Positions 21,381-28,795 of a DNA stretch of 39,447 nt are shown here, piece by piece (the first letter of the stretch is position 1; the number at the start of each line of letters is the position of its first letter). This DNA comes from a virus. A program made the position numbers and the translations under genes. The stretch covers positions 1 through 39,447 of IMG/VR virus record IMGVR_UViG_3300036864_000384. One strand, 5' to 3'. The notes under the pieces were generated by a model. The model did not search any database and had not been told where the DNA came from. It was given only the letters and a program-made list of their open reading frames with translations.

Positions 21381-22832
21381 GTAAACGGACTGCTTCAATC
21401 CATCAGCGAGGAATCTCTCGCAAAGGCGGCCGAGCTCTTCAAGGGCGCCTTCGACGTCAAGAAGACGGCCATCGATCTTTCCACCGGCCTGACCGGTGTG
21501 AACCTCGAAGCGCCGGCCAAGCTGCTCTACCCGCTCCTGTCTCCCTACCGACAGACCGTCGGCAGGAAGGTCATGGGCGGAAAGAACTCCGAGCACAAGC
21601 GAATCCTCACCGTGAAACCCTCCGGATCCCTGTTCGCCGCGGAAGGCGTGCGGGCAACCGGCTGGGCGATCACGAAGGATGCGCCCACGGTTTCGTTCAA
21701 GTCCATGGGCCAGCTCGGTGACTACACCTGGGAATCCGAGATCGCCGGCCGCAACTACGAAGACATCAAGCAGCGCACCAGGACGCTGAACCTTCTGTCG
21801 GCGATGCAGCTGGAGGAAGGCGCGATCTTCGGCGGAAACGTCACGGCCCTGGGCACTCCCACCGGACTGACCACGACTCCAGCCACCACGGGCGCCGCGG
21901 CGGTCGGGGGCGTGGGAATCGCGGCGGCGACCTACCAGGTCCGCGTGGCGGCACTCAGCCACGAGGGCATGAGGCAGGCCTCCAGAGTTGCCCGCGTGGA
22001 CAAGGCGGCGGCGCAGAACTTCGACGCTTCCCTCGTTGTTCCCACGCAGGGCGGCACCCTCGGCATCACCGCGGCTCAGGCCAACGTGGCGGCGGTGGTT
22101 GGCGGTTCGACCGATGGGATCATCGGTCTGACGTGGAACCCGATCGCCGGTGCGTTCGGCTTCGCGGTCTACGTGGACAACCACCTGCAGTGCATTTTGC
22201 CATCCACGACCAAGTGCACACTCACCGGCATCAACACCACCGGGGAGGCGGTACCGGGGGCGGACAGCTCCGCCAACGCGAACGCCTTCAACGGGATGGT
22301 CGCTCAGATCGTGGCGGCCGCAACCGGGTCCATGAAGAAGCGGGTCAACACGAATCTGGGCACGCCCTCGGGCAACCAGATCACCGTGATCGCCGATGCC
22401 ATCCAGGACGGCTACGACCAGTTCAAGGTCCAGCCGGATCGGTTGCTGGTGGCGTGGGACGTCCACGACCAGCTCGATCGCAAGCTGGCCTCGGTGGCCA
22501 ACGACCGGATCAACCTGAACTACATGGTCGGGCCGGAAGGTCCGAAGTTCGAGCAGCTCAGGTTCTACCCCTCGCCGATCGACGGACGACAGATCCCAAT
22601 CGAGCAGCAGCCCAACCTCTACGGAGGCCAGGTCCTGGGCGTGCTCGACGGTGTGCCGATCCCCGACAGCGAGATCCCGGCAGCATGGCAGATGCACATG
22701 GGCAGCGACTGGGTGCTGCTCGACTATGCGGTCGTCAACCCGAAGCAGGAGTTCGAGAGCAGGTCCTTCGGCGCTCTGGCGGGGTATGCCCCGGCGCTTC
22801 AGTTCATCCTGTACGACGTCCAGCGGGCGTAA
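21381..22832 (+). CDS. Major capsid protein (HK97-fold type) with an inserted Ig/FN3-like domain; GTA start
   Basis: 483 residues. An N-terminal arm precedes LLYPLLSPYRQTVGRKVMGG, then a core with FKSMGQLGDYTWESEIAGRN and EDIKQRTRTLNLLSAMQLEE. C-terminal capsid blocks include NQITVIADAIQDGYDQFKVQ and DWVLLDYAVVNPKQEFESRS. Residues about 150-280 form a Gly/Ala/Thr/Val-rich insertion with AAATYQVRVAALSHEG and WNPIAGAFGFAVYVD, as in fibronectin- or Ig-like surface domains. Start: GTA 21381, six bases after AGGAG. The frame is closed by TAA at 21351-21353 with no usual start between, and the next one (GTG 21498) would remove 39 residues. The most abundant virion protein thus appears to depend on GTA initiation. 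Confidence 0.88.
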   Translation, partial: VNGLLQSISEESLAKAAELFKGAFDVKKTAIDLSTGLTGVNLEAPAKLLYPLLSPYRQTVGRKVMGGKNSEHKRILTVKPSGSLFAAEGVRATGWAITKDAPTVSFKSMGQLGDYTWESEIAGRNYEDIKQRTRTLNLLSAMQLEEGAIFGGNVTALGTPTGLTTTPATTGAAAVGGVGIAAATYQVRVAALSHEGMRQASRVARVDKAAAQNFDASLVVPTQGGTLGITAAQANVAAVVGGSTDGIIGLTWNPIAGAFGFAVYVDNHLQCILPSTTKCTLTGINTTGEAVPGADSSANANAFNGMVAQIVAAATGSMKKRVNTNLGTPSGNQITVIADAIQDGYDQFKVQPDRLLVAWDVHDQLDRKLASVANDRINLNYMVGPEGPKFEQLRFYPSPIDGRQIPIEQQPNLYGGQVLGVLDGVPIPDSEIPAAWQMHMGSDWVLLDYAVVNPKQEFESRSFGALAGYAPALQFILYDVQRA

Positions 22833-22909
22833 GCCTGGGTAGGTGACAGACAGTCAACAGCGGGGGAGGGGCAAGGTGCTCCTCCCCCAACACATCGAGA
22901 GGTGAGCTG

Positions 22910-23248
22910 ATGGGAAAGAAGAAGGACGGGCAGGCCGCGGCGCCAGCAGTATCCGAGGCGCCCTTCGAGGTGCCAGCGAGCGATCCGGATCCGGCGCTCT
23001 CCGCGGAGCCCGAGCTGGAGCTCGAGAAGGACATCGAGAGAGATGAGATGGAGAAGGAGGCCGGCGACGAACCCGATCCGAACGTCATCCGGCTGAAGGC
23101 TCCCGAGGGCCGCGAGATGGTCGGCACCGAGGGTCGAGAGATCTACGTGGACGAGGACGGCTACATCACCCTGCACCGAGCCGAGGACCGCGAGCTGATC
23201 GGCCAGCTGGTACGCCACGGTGGGTTCACCGAGGACCTGTCGCGGTGA
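22910..23248 (+). CDS. Hypothetical acidic protein of the head module (112 aa)
   Basis: It starts at ATG 22910 eight bases after GAGG (aggtgagctg). A basic opening (MGKKKDGQ) is followed by about 60 disordered, acidic residues (ELELEKDIERDEMEKEAGDE). A short folded end contains GREIYVDEDGYITLHRAEDR and LIGQLVRHGGF. The 77-base gap before it is the longest in the head genes and holds a CTCCCCC/GGGGGAG pairing (gggggaggggc ... gctcctccccc, about 22862-22888) that could be an attenuating hairpin after the capsid gene. Function unknown. Confidence 0.65.
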   Translation: MGKKKDGQAAAPAVSEAPFEVPASDPDPALSAEPELELEKDIERDEMEKEAGDEPDPNVIRLKAPEGREMVGTEGREIYVDEDGYITLHRAEDRELIGQLVRHGGFTEDLSR

Positions 23249-23508
23249 GTGCCCTGCTGATGGGCCTCATGAGGAAGGTCCGGGCATTCTTCCACTGGTT
23301 CCGGTTTCTCGCGCGCCTGCGGGACCTGGAGCGGATGGTGGCGGTGCTCAAGGCGTGCCCGTGCTGCGGTGCGGTTCTGGTGGTCGGTCATGACCAGGTC
23401 GCCATCATCGAGGTGGCGCCGGGTGTTCAGCGTGCGGTGTGTCGCTGGGGCAAGGCCCAGCTCGAACGCACGGCGAGTCTGAGAGAGCTGAGAAAGAGAA
23501 GGGCCTGA
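23245..23508 (+). CDS. Hypothetical small protein with CPCC motif (87 aa)
   Basis: The ORF starts at GTG 23245 inside the previous gene's stop (GTGA). An amphipathic, aromatic and basic N-terminal helix (LMRKVRAFFHWFRFLARLRD) could associate with membrane or protein. Next come KACPCCGAVLVVGHDQVAII, a CxCC-type metal knuckle, and a final CRWGKAQLERTASLRELRKR. No recognised family. TGA 23506-23508 is followed after one base by the GTA start of the connector gene. Confidence 0.6.
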   Translation: MSALLMGLMRKVRAFFHWFRFLARLRDLERMVAVLKACPCCGAVLVVGHDQVAIIEVAPGVQRAVCRWGKAQLERTASLRELRKRRA

Positions 23509-23509
23509 T

Positions 23510-24151
23510 GTAAACACGATCATCGACATCGGCCAGCTGAAGGCATCGGGCTTCCGCGGGTTTGACGGCCTGGCGGACGACGTTCTGCAGCGCAGCATCG
23601 AGGCGGCCACGGCCGAGATTGAAAAGAAGATCGGGCCGCGCAAGGTCGTGGAGGCCACCTACACCGAGTGGTACGACGGGCTGAGGGCCGCGGGCCGGAG
23701 CAAGGACGAGCTCTATCTCGAGAAGTACCCGGTGTCGGAAGTCACGCTGGTTCAGGAAGACGGCGTGACCCTGACCACGGGGACCGGTTACGACAGCGCG
23801 GGCACCATCCAGGTCCTAGTCGAGGCCGCGCGCGGGGTTCTGAGGCGCCGGCCCGGGGGGGCGGATATGTCACTCGCTGGGATGTCGGCCTGGCGCCGGT
23901 GGTCCGGCCGGTACCAGAACATCAAGGTCGTCTACAAGGCGGGATGGGCGTCCGGGTCGGTGCCGGCGGACCTCACCCAGGTCTGCATCGAGCTGGCCCT
24001 GATGCTCTACAAGCAGTCGAGCCGGTCGGGCTCCGGGAGCATGTCGATGTCCGGGGCGTCCGTGGAAGCGATCGAGGAGCTGTCCGAACGGGGGCAGCGG
24101 GTGATCCGAAGGTACGAGCCCAAGCTGCGGCCGCGGATGCGAGCTGCCTAA
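23510..24151 (+). CDS. Head-tail connector/adaptor-like protein; GTA start
   Basis: The 213-residue product opens NTIIDIGQLKASGFRGFDGL followed by LQRSIEAATAEIEKKIG, the helical opening of head-completion (gp6/gp15-like) adaptors. It continues with TEWYDG and NIKVVYKAGWASGSVPADLT, a family-typical 'Y-x-A-G-x(n)-P-x-D-L' segment, and helices to the end. It should sit beneath the portal. Start: GTA 23510, six bases after AAGGG. An in-frame TGA (23489-23491) is six codons upstream with no conventional start between, and the next start (GTG 23648) would lose 46 residues including the first helices. The overlapping ATG-TAA at 23508 is out of frame. Confidence 0.82.
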   Translation, partial: VNTIIDIGQLKASGFRGFDGLADDVLQRSIEAATAEIEKKIGPRKVVEATYTEWYDGLRAAGRSKDELYLEKYPVSEVTLVQEDGVTLTTGTGYDSAGTIQVLVEAARGVLRRRPGGADMSLAGMSAWRRWSGRYQNIKVVYKAGWASGSVPADLTQVCIELALMLYKQSSRSGSGSMSMSGASVEAIEELSERGQRVIRRYEPKLRPRMRAA

Positions 24152-24175
24152 CTCTGGCGGCGTGAGGAGTCTGAT

Positions 24176-24787
24176 GTAGGAAGGAACGGCGGGATCACCT
24201 TCGACGGCGACAACATGGATCGCTTCCTGGGAGATCTCTGGAGCAAGCTGCCCGGCACGATCTCCCGCGGCCTGCGCTCCGGCGTCAACCTGATGGTGCG
24301 GGAAGTCGTCACGACCAAGCTCACGGACGACAACCCGCCCTACCTCAACCGCCGCACCGGCAACTTCATCCGATCCGTTGGTGCCTCTCCATCCTTCAAG
24401 GTGGAGGGCAGCCTGGCGGGCGCCAGCGCCATCTTCAGCGGTCAGTTCGGCAGCAACCTCGATTACGCCAGAAAGCACGAGGAAGGCGGGACGTTCACCG
24501 AGCAGGTCCGGGCGCACACCCGCGTGAAGAACAGGAGTCGTGCCGCCGAGGTGCGCGCGAAGACTCGGCGCAAGAAGTTCCTGACCGCCTCGCAGCTCAA
24601 GGCGATCTCGCCCTACATCCACGTGCGCGCGCACACGCGCACCGTCACCTACCGCGCGCGCCACATGTTCGGCGACACGATGAAACAGAACCACTTCGGC
24701 GCCGCCCGCCGGATGCGCAGGGCGCTAGATCTGCTTCACAAGAACCGCCGGATCCCGACCCTGTCTGAAATCGCGGGAGGTGGATGA
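24176..24787 (+). CDS. HK97 gp10-like head-tail joining protein; GTA start
   Basis: The 203-residue product is basic. It has FLGDLWSKLPGTISRGLRSG near the N terminus, then PYLNRRTGNFIRSVGASPSF, LDYARKHEEGGTF and a C-terminal RRMRRALDLLHKNRRIPTLS. The 'R-T-G-x-L/F-x-x-S ... Y-A-x-x-x-E-x-G' pattern is that of gp10-like neck/tail-completion proteins. Start: GTA 24176, six bases after GAGGAG. The in-frame TAA (24149-24151) is eight codons upstream without any usual start. ATG 24215 is the first alternative and has no ribosome-binding site. Its stop overlaps the next gene. Confidence 0.82.
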   Translation, partial: VGRNGGITFDGDNMDRFLGDLWSKLPGTISRGLRSGVNLMVREVVTTKLTDDNPPYLNRRTGNFIRSVGASPSFKVEGSLAGASAIFSGQFGSNLDYARKHEEGGTFTEQVRAHTRVKNRSRAAEVRAKTRRKKFLTASQLKAISPYIHVRAHTRTVTYRARHMFGDTMKQNHFGAARRMRRALDLLHKNRRIPTLSEIAGGG

Positions 24788-25269
24788 TGCCGTACCGCAG
24801 CGGGAACAAGGCGTTCGAGGCCCTGGTCGCCCGGGTGAAGACGATCCAGGGCTCCGGCTCGGGCCACTTCACGAGCCTCGCCGGCCGGGTCTACACGCGC
24901 CACTGGCTGCCCGAAAACGCCAAGTCCGACCTGCCATACGTCTGCCTGCCGATCGTGTCAGCCGCGGGCCAGCCCGACACCGACGAGGGCAACATGATCC
25001 GCGACGTCTGGGAGGCCACGCTGATCTGTTACGTGCCGGAGACCTCCACCGAGGAGCCCACGTGCACGGCGATCGGAGACGCCCTGAACCTGAAAGACGA
25101 CATCTTCGACGTGCTGATGAAGGACTGGACCCTGGACGGCCAGGTGGAGTCTTGCAAGGTTACCTCGTGGGATATCACCGGGGGCGAGCCGCCCACCGCC
25201 GGCTACGCCCGGCTCATCGTGCGCGTGAAGATGCATCAGTACCTGGACGACGAGTACTTTGGACCCTGA
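24787..25269 (+). CDS. Tail terminator/tail completion-like protein
   Basis: The 160-residue product begins MPYRSGNKAFEALVARVKTI and includes DLPYVCLPIVSAAGQPDTDE, VWEATLICYVPETSTEE and VRVKMHQYLDDEYFGP. An alpha/beta order, with a long first helix and late beta strands, after a gp10-like gene fits tail terminator proteins. ATG 24787 is six bases from GGAGG; ATG 24784, one codon earlier and overlapping the previous stop, is also possible but too close to GGAGG. ATG is used here, so not every tail gene has adopted GTA. Confidence 0.68.
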   Translation: MPYRSGNKAFEALVARVKTIQGSGSGHFTSLAGRVYTRHWLPENAKSDLPYVCLPIVSAAGQPDTDEGNMIRDVWEATLICYVPETSTEEPTCTAIGDALNLKDDIFDVLMKDWTLDGQVESCKVTSWDITGGEPPTAGYARLIVRVKMHQYLDDEYFGP

Positions 25270-25282
25270 AGGAGGGAGTCTT

Positions 25283-25561
25283 GTAAACAGCAATCGTCTG
25301 CGGTTCGGCGGGCCCGAGCTTCCCGAGGGCACCCGCACCTACTACCAGGATCCTGAAGGCGGGATGCACTTCGCCCGCCCGGGCGACGAGGTCGACCCCG
25401 ACAAGGTCCACACCCCCCCAGCTTCCTACTTCATCGAGACGGGCCGTGCCTCCATGGTGACGGCTTCCGATCTCGACTCCAGCAGCAGCACAGAACCATT
25501 CAACCCAGAGCCGTCGGACAGCTCGTCTGAACCCGAGGCCGAACAGGAGGAACACGTGTAG
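25283..25561 (+). CDS. Hypothetical tail-region protein (92 aa); GTA start
   Basis: The sequence opens NSNRLRFGGPELPEGTRTYY, continues GMHFARPGDEVDPDKVHTPP, and ends in an acidic Ser/Glu-rich tail (SDSSSEPEAEQEEHV). The folded part resembles small proteins encoded just before tail tube genes. GTA 25283 lies seven bases after GGAGG in aaggagggagtctt. A TTG at 25259 is in frame but has no ribosome-binding site and lies inside the previous gene. The overlapping out-of-frame codons are TTG-TAA. Its stop TAG overlaps the next GTA leader as GTAG. Confidence 0.72.
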   Translation, partial: VNSNRLRFGGPELPEGTRTYYQDPEGGMHFARPGDEVDPDKVHTPPASYFIETGRASMVTASDLDSSSSTEPFNPEPSDSSSEPEAEQEEHV

Positions 25562-25623
25562 CCAGAACCATCGAGACACCGGCTGTCGTGGCCCCGGGAG
25601 GTGAGCCATGGCAACCGCGCTAA
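25558..25623 (+). CDS. GTA-start leader peptide (21 aa) overlapping the tail tube gene start
   Basis: GTA 25558 lies seven bases after AGGAGG (25545-25550) and overlaps the previous gene's stop (GTAG). The 21-codon ORF (ARTIETPAVVAPGGEPWQP...) ends at TAA 25621-25623, 13 bases beyond the ATG (25608) of the tail tube gene. The tube gene's own GGGAGG is within the leader and again encodes P-G-G. This is the same plan as the leader at 19541, before another ATG-start structural gene. It is best read as a coupling device and not as an independent protein. Confidence 0.6.
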   Translation, partial: VARTIETPAVVAPGGEPWQPR

Positions 25624-26162
25624 GGAAAATCGCAATCGGCCGAGCCGACGTCAGTCTTTCCGCCTACGTCACCGCGGGCGGAGCGGGCACCTTCACCGAC
25701 GTGGGCCACACCAAGGGCCCCTGCACCATCGAGGAGAGCGGATCGGACTACGAGGTCAAGAGCGAACAGGAGCTCGGCTCTCTGATGTCCGTCCCGATCG
25801 AAAAGAAGGTCATGCTGAAGTTCGCGATGATCGAAGCCGACGTCGCCAACCTTCAGAAGGCCCTTCGACAGCCCTCGGGCAACCTCACGGGCACACCACC
25901 CAACAGCATCCTGGCCGTGGGGGATCCGCAGGAAGAGTACCGACAGATCCAGCTCGTCACCAAGGGGATCAAGGGCACCGCGACAGGCGCGGCCGCCACT
26001 CGCACCGTCACCATCTGGCGGGGGGCGTTTGTCTCGATCGAGCCGATCGGATTCTCCAAGGAGAGCGAGCAGGTCTACGGGGTGACCGTGAACTGCCTGT
26101 ACGACGAGAGCGTGGCCACCGCCGACAAGTACTACAAGATCGTCGACTCCGGAGCGACCTAG
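25608..26162 (+). CDS. Major tail protein (tail tube)
   Basis: The 184-residue product begins MATALRKIAIGRADVSLSAY and continues GGAGTFTDVGHTKGPCTIEE, LMSVPIEKKVMLKFAMIEAD, TVTIWRGAFVSIEPIGFSKE and VYGVTVNCLYDESVATADKY. The beta-sandwich pattern, the GHTKGP turn near residue 35 and the position before a chaperone and tape measure match tail tube proteins. ATG 25608 follows GGGAGG. The overlapping GTA leader peptide suggests that its translation is tied to GTA initiation. Confidence 0.82.
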   Translation: MATALRKIAIGRADVSLSAYVTAGGAGTFTDVGHTKGPCTIEESGSDYEVKSEQELGSLMSVPIEKKVMLKFAMIEADVANLQKALRQPSGNLTGTPPNSILAVGDPQEEYRQIQLVTKGIKGTATGAAATRTVTIWRGAFVSIEPIGFSKESEQVYGVTVNCLYDESVATADKYYKIVDSGAT

Positions 26163-26192
26163 ATCGAGACCTGAAAGCAGCAAGGGGAGTCC

Positions 26193-26879
26193 ATGGCCCT
26201 TCGTGACTTCATCGTGCGGCGCCGGTTCGTGCAACACGCGGACCGGCGCTACACGGTGACCGCCCCGACCGTCGAGACAATCGCGGTCGCCCTCTATGAG
26301 TTCGGCGCCGAGATGACCGGCTGCCGGATGGCGTGGCAGAACGCCCCGGAGCTTTTCACCCCAGACGCGGTCGCCGCGTGCATGCCCTTCTTCCTTGACG
26401 ACGAGCGCCTCGCTCAGGTCCTCGCCACGTGCGTTCAGCTCGACGGGGGATCGCCTGGCCAGCTGGAAGCCTGCCTGAGGCAGGACCGGCCCCTGATGGT
26501 GATGCTCCTGCGGGCGGGCCTCGAGCTGGCCGACGTCGATCGGCTCGTGGGTTTCATGGGCCTGGACCTGTACCTCGAAAGCCTCAAGGCGAAGGACGCC
26601 GGCGAAGACGCCGCGGCCGCGATCGGCGAGCCGCCCAGGCAGGACGTGAGGCCGTCGGGCCCATCGGGATTCGAGATGCTTATCGTCGGCGTGGCGGAAC
26701 GGTTCCACGTGGAGCCGGCTTCGGTGATGAAGTGGCCCGCGGAGCTTTTTATCTCAGTTACCCATGAGATCCTGCCGGCCCTGCACCCCAAGCCAGAAGG
26801 TCCGGACGTCTTCGGGCAGACCGCAGACGAGTGGGCCGCAGACGGCGTGACGCTCACGAACACCCCCACGGAGAGCTGA
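26193..26879 (+). CDS. Tail assembly chaperone-like protein
   Basis: The 228-residue, mainly helical protein lies directly before the tape measure gene, where phages encode the assembly chaperone. It starts at ATG 26193 after GGGGAG. Features: basic beta N terminus (RRRFVQHADRRYTVTAPTVE), helices (LRAGLELADVDRLVGFMGL), then FEMLIVGVAERFHVEPASVM, the packed helical region near the C terminus. A run gagcttttta (26745-26754) could invite frameshifting, but the same frame stays open to the end and the -1 frame offers no extended partner, so I do not call a programmed shift. Confidence 0.68.
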   Translation: MALRDFIVRRRFVQHADRRYTVTAPTVETIAVALYEFGAEMTGCRMAWQNAPELFTPDAVAACMPFFLDDERLAQVLATCVQLDGGSPGQLEACLRQDRPLMVMLLRAGLELADVDRLVGFMGLDLYLESLKAKDAGEDAAAAIGEPPRQDVRPSGPSGFEMLIVGVAERFHVEPASVMKWPAELFISVTHEILPALHPKPEGPDVFGQTADEWAADGVTLTNTPTES

Positions 26880-26880
26880 T

Positions 26881-28791
26881 GTAGGCGGTTCGGATCTCAC
26901 GATTCGCTCGTTCATCGAGTACATCTTCAGGGGCAAGGGCGTCAAGGACGCTCAGGCCGGCCTGAAGGAAGTCGGCCACGCATCCGACGTCGCCGGCAAG
27001 AAGCTCTCCGCCATGGGCGGCGTCACCGAGAAACTCGGCGGGACGCTTACCCGCTACCTGGGCGCGGCCGCGCTCGGGGCTCTGGCCAAATCCTCCGTTG
27101 AAGAGTTCGCCAAGATCGAACGGGCCTTCAACGGCCTGCGCCTCCAACTGCAGGGCCTGGGGTATGACGCCGACCGAGAACTGCCGAAGGTCCAGGCATT
27201 CCTCGAGGGGATTCGCGCCGGCGGGGGCGGCCTCGTCTCTGAAACTCTCCCCGCGCTGCGCCAGCTGCTCGGTCTGACCGGAGACCTCGGCGCCGCCATG
27301 CGCGCCACCCGGCTCGTCTCCGACATGGCTGAAAGCGGGATGGGTGATTTCAGCCAGGCCCTCGATGCCGTTGCGAGCATCCTGTCGGGCCGCGTCTCGC
27401 GATCCATAAAGCAGTTCGGGATCAACGTCAGTGATGACGTGATCGAAAAGTCGGTGGATGCCTCCAAGTTCATGCAGATCCTGATCGACAAGTTCGATGG
27501 GTTCGGGGCGAAGATCGACGACACGCAGAACCAGCTCGACAAGCTGTCTGGTAGCTGGGAGCGCCTCAAGAACACGATTGGCGAGAGCGTCGCCAAGGTC
27601 GGACAGTTCGCGATGTACGTCCCGGCCGCTATCGCCGGCGTCGGCGCCGCCCTGGGTCATGCGTATACCAACTGGGCCGGCATCACGCGCGATGGCTGGA
27701 CTGGCATTGCAGACGAGTTCAAGAAGGGGATGGAGTCGATCCTGGGGACCACCCAGGAGACGTCCGAATCGACCTTCGACTTCCTCAAGGCGAGTGCCGA
27801 CCACGTGGCCGATCTCACGCTGCTCGAGGTCGCCGGACAGAAGGCGAAGGCGGATGCGGCGCAGGAGGCGGCCAAGGCCGAGAAGAAGGCCGCCGAGGAG
27901 AGAATCGCCGCGTTCATGCAGCTCGTCGCCAAGCGCACGGCCGCGGAAGTCGAGGCCCACGAGCGATCACTCGATCTGACGGAGGAGCAGCGCGAGGCGC
28001 TGAGAAAGGCCGACGAGGACTTCAGCGCCACGCAGCGTGAGAAGTACGAGCTGATTCAGAGAGAGATCGAAGCCGCGGCCGACGCCGAGCGCGCCAGGGT
28101 CGAAGCAGCGCTCCAGACCGACAAGCTCACACTTGAGAGTCGCCAGCTGCTCGAAGATGAATTGATCCGTCTGGACCAGCAGAAAGCCTTGCGTGCAGCC
28201 ACCCTCGCCGATGAGGTCGCCGCCATCAACACGCAGGCGGCCCATAAGGATCTCTTGCTGGCTCGGGCTTTGGCGAGACAAAAGATCGAAACCTACAAGA
28301 CGATCGCGCAGGCATCGGTCGACTTTTCGGTTGCCGTCTTCGGCCAGAACAAGATCGCAGCCATCGCGCAGGCGATTATTGACACAGTCTCCGCCGTGCA
28401 GTCTGCGCTGGCCGACCTGCCTTATCCATACAACATCGTCGTCGCCGCTATTGTCGCCGCCATCGGCGCCGCCAACGTGAACAAGATTCGGACCACGGAA
28501 ATGGAAAGCAGCGGGACGTTCGACACTCCAACCAACGATCAGATAGCCAGGGTCGGTACAAAGAAGTCCGCGGAGGACTTCGTCAGGCTCGCTCAGGAAG
28601 GAATTGGTCAGGGCCTCAGAGCGGCGTTTGCCCTTCCCGGCGGTCAGGGGGGCGGCGCCGCCGGGGAAGCAGGTGGCGTCACCTACCAGATCACCATCAA
28701 CGGGATGTACGGCGGCGATTCCGGCCTGAGAGATCTTCGCGACGTCCTCAATCGGGCGGAGCGCCTGCGTGCGCCCAGAAGGCTGAGGTGA
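26881..28791 (+). CDS. Tape measure protein; GTA start
   Basis: The 636-residue product opens SDLTIRSFIEYIFRGKGVKD and has a central helical domain (LPALRQLLGLTGDLGAAMRA), a hydrophobic stretch (YVPAAIAGVGAALGHAYTN), and long coiled coils (ERIAAFMQLVAKRTAAEVEA and on). The second hydrophobic region is NIVVAAIVAAIGAANVNKI, and the end is Gly-rich. This is a rather short tape measure, so a short tail is expected. Start: GTA 26881, one base after the chaperone's TGA and seven after GGAG. In-frame TGA 26848-26850 is ten codons upstream with no usual start between, and the next (27013) would delete 44 residues. The overlapping ATG-TAG at 26879 is out of frame. Confidence 0.87.
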   Translation, partial: VGGSDLTIRSFIEYIFRGKGVKDAQAGLKEVGHASDVAGKKLSAMGGVTEKLGGTLTRYLGAAALGALAKSSVEEFAKIERAFNGLRLQLQGLGYDADRELPKVQAFLEGIRAGGGGLVSETLPALRQLLGLTGDLGAAMRATRLVSDMAESGMGDFSQALDAVASILSGRVSRSIKQFGINVSDDVIEKSVDASKFMQILIDKFDGFGAKIDDTQNQLDKLSGSWERLKNTIGESVAKVGQFAMYVPAAIAGVGAALGHAYTNWAGITRDGWTGIADEFKKGMESILGTTQETSESTFDFLKASADHVADLTLLEVAGQKAKADAAQEAAKAEKKAAEERIAAFMQLVAKRTAAEVEAHERSLDLTEEQREALRKADEDFSATQREKYELIQREIEAAADAERARVEAALQTDKLTLESRQLLEDELIRLDQQKALRAATLADEVAAINTQAAHKDLLLARALARQKIETYKTIAQASVDFSVAVFGQNKIAAIAQAIIDTVSAVQSALADLPYPYNIVVAAIVAAIGAANVNKIRTTEMESSGTFDTPTNDQIARVGTKKSAEDFVRLAQEGIGQGLRAAFALPGGQGGGAAGEAGGVTYQITINGMYGGDSGLRDLRDVLNRAERLRAPRRLR

Positions 28792-28795
28792 CCAT

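Noticed and set aside
20196-22697. 833-codon minus-strand ORF opposite protease and capsid
   Set aside because: It is a shadow of GC-rich coding sequence: His/Leu/Arg/Asp-rich, no motif, and opposite two well-supported genes.
26740-26760. Programmed frameshift in the tail assembly chaperone gene (gagcttttta)
   Set aside because: The original frame stays open to the normal stop and the alternative frame closes within a few codons, so no extended product is made.
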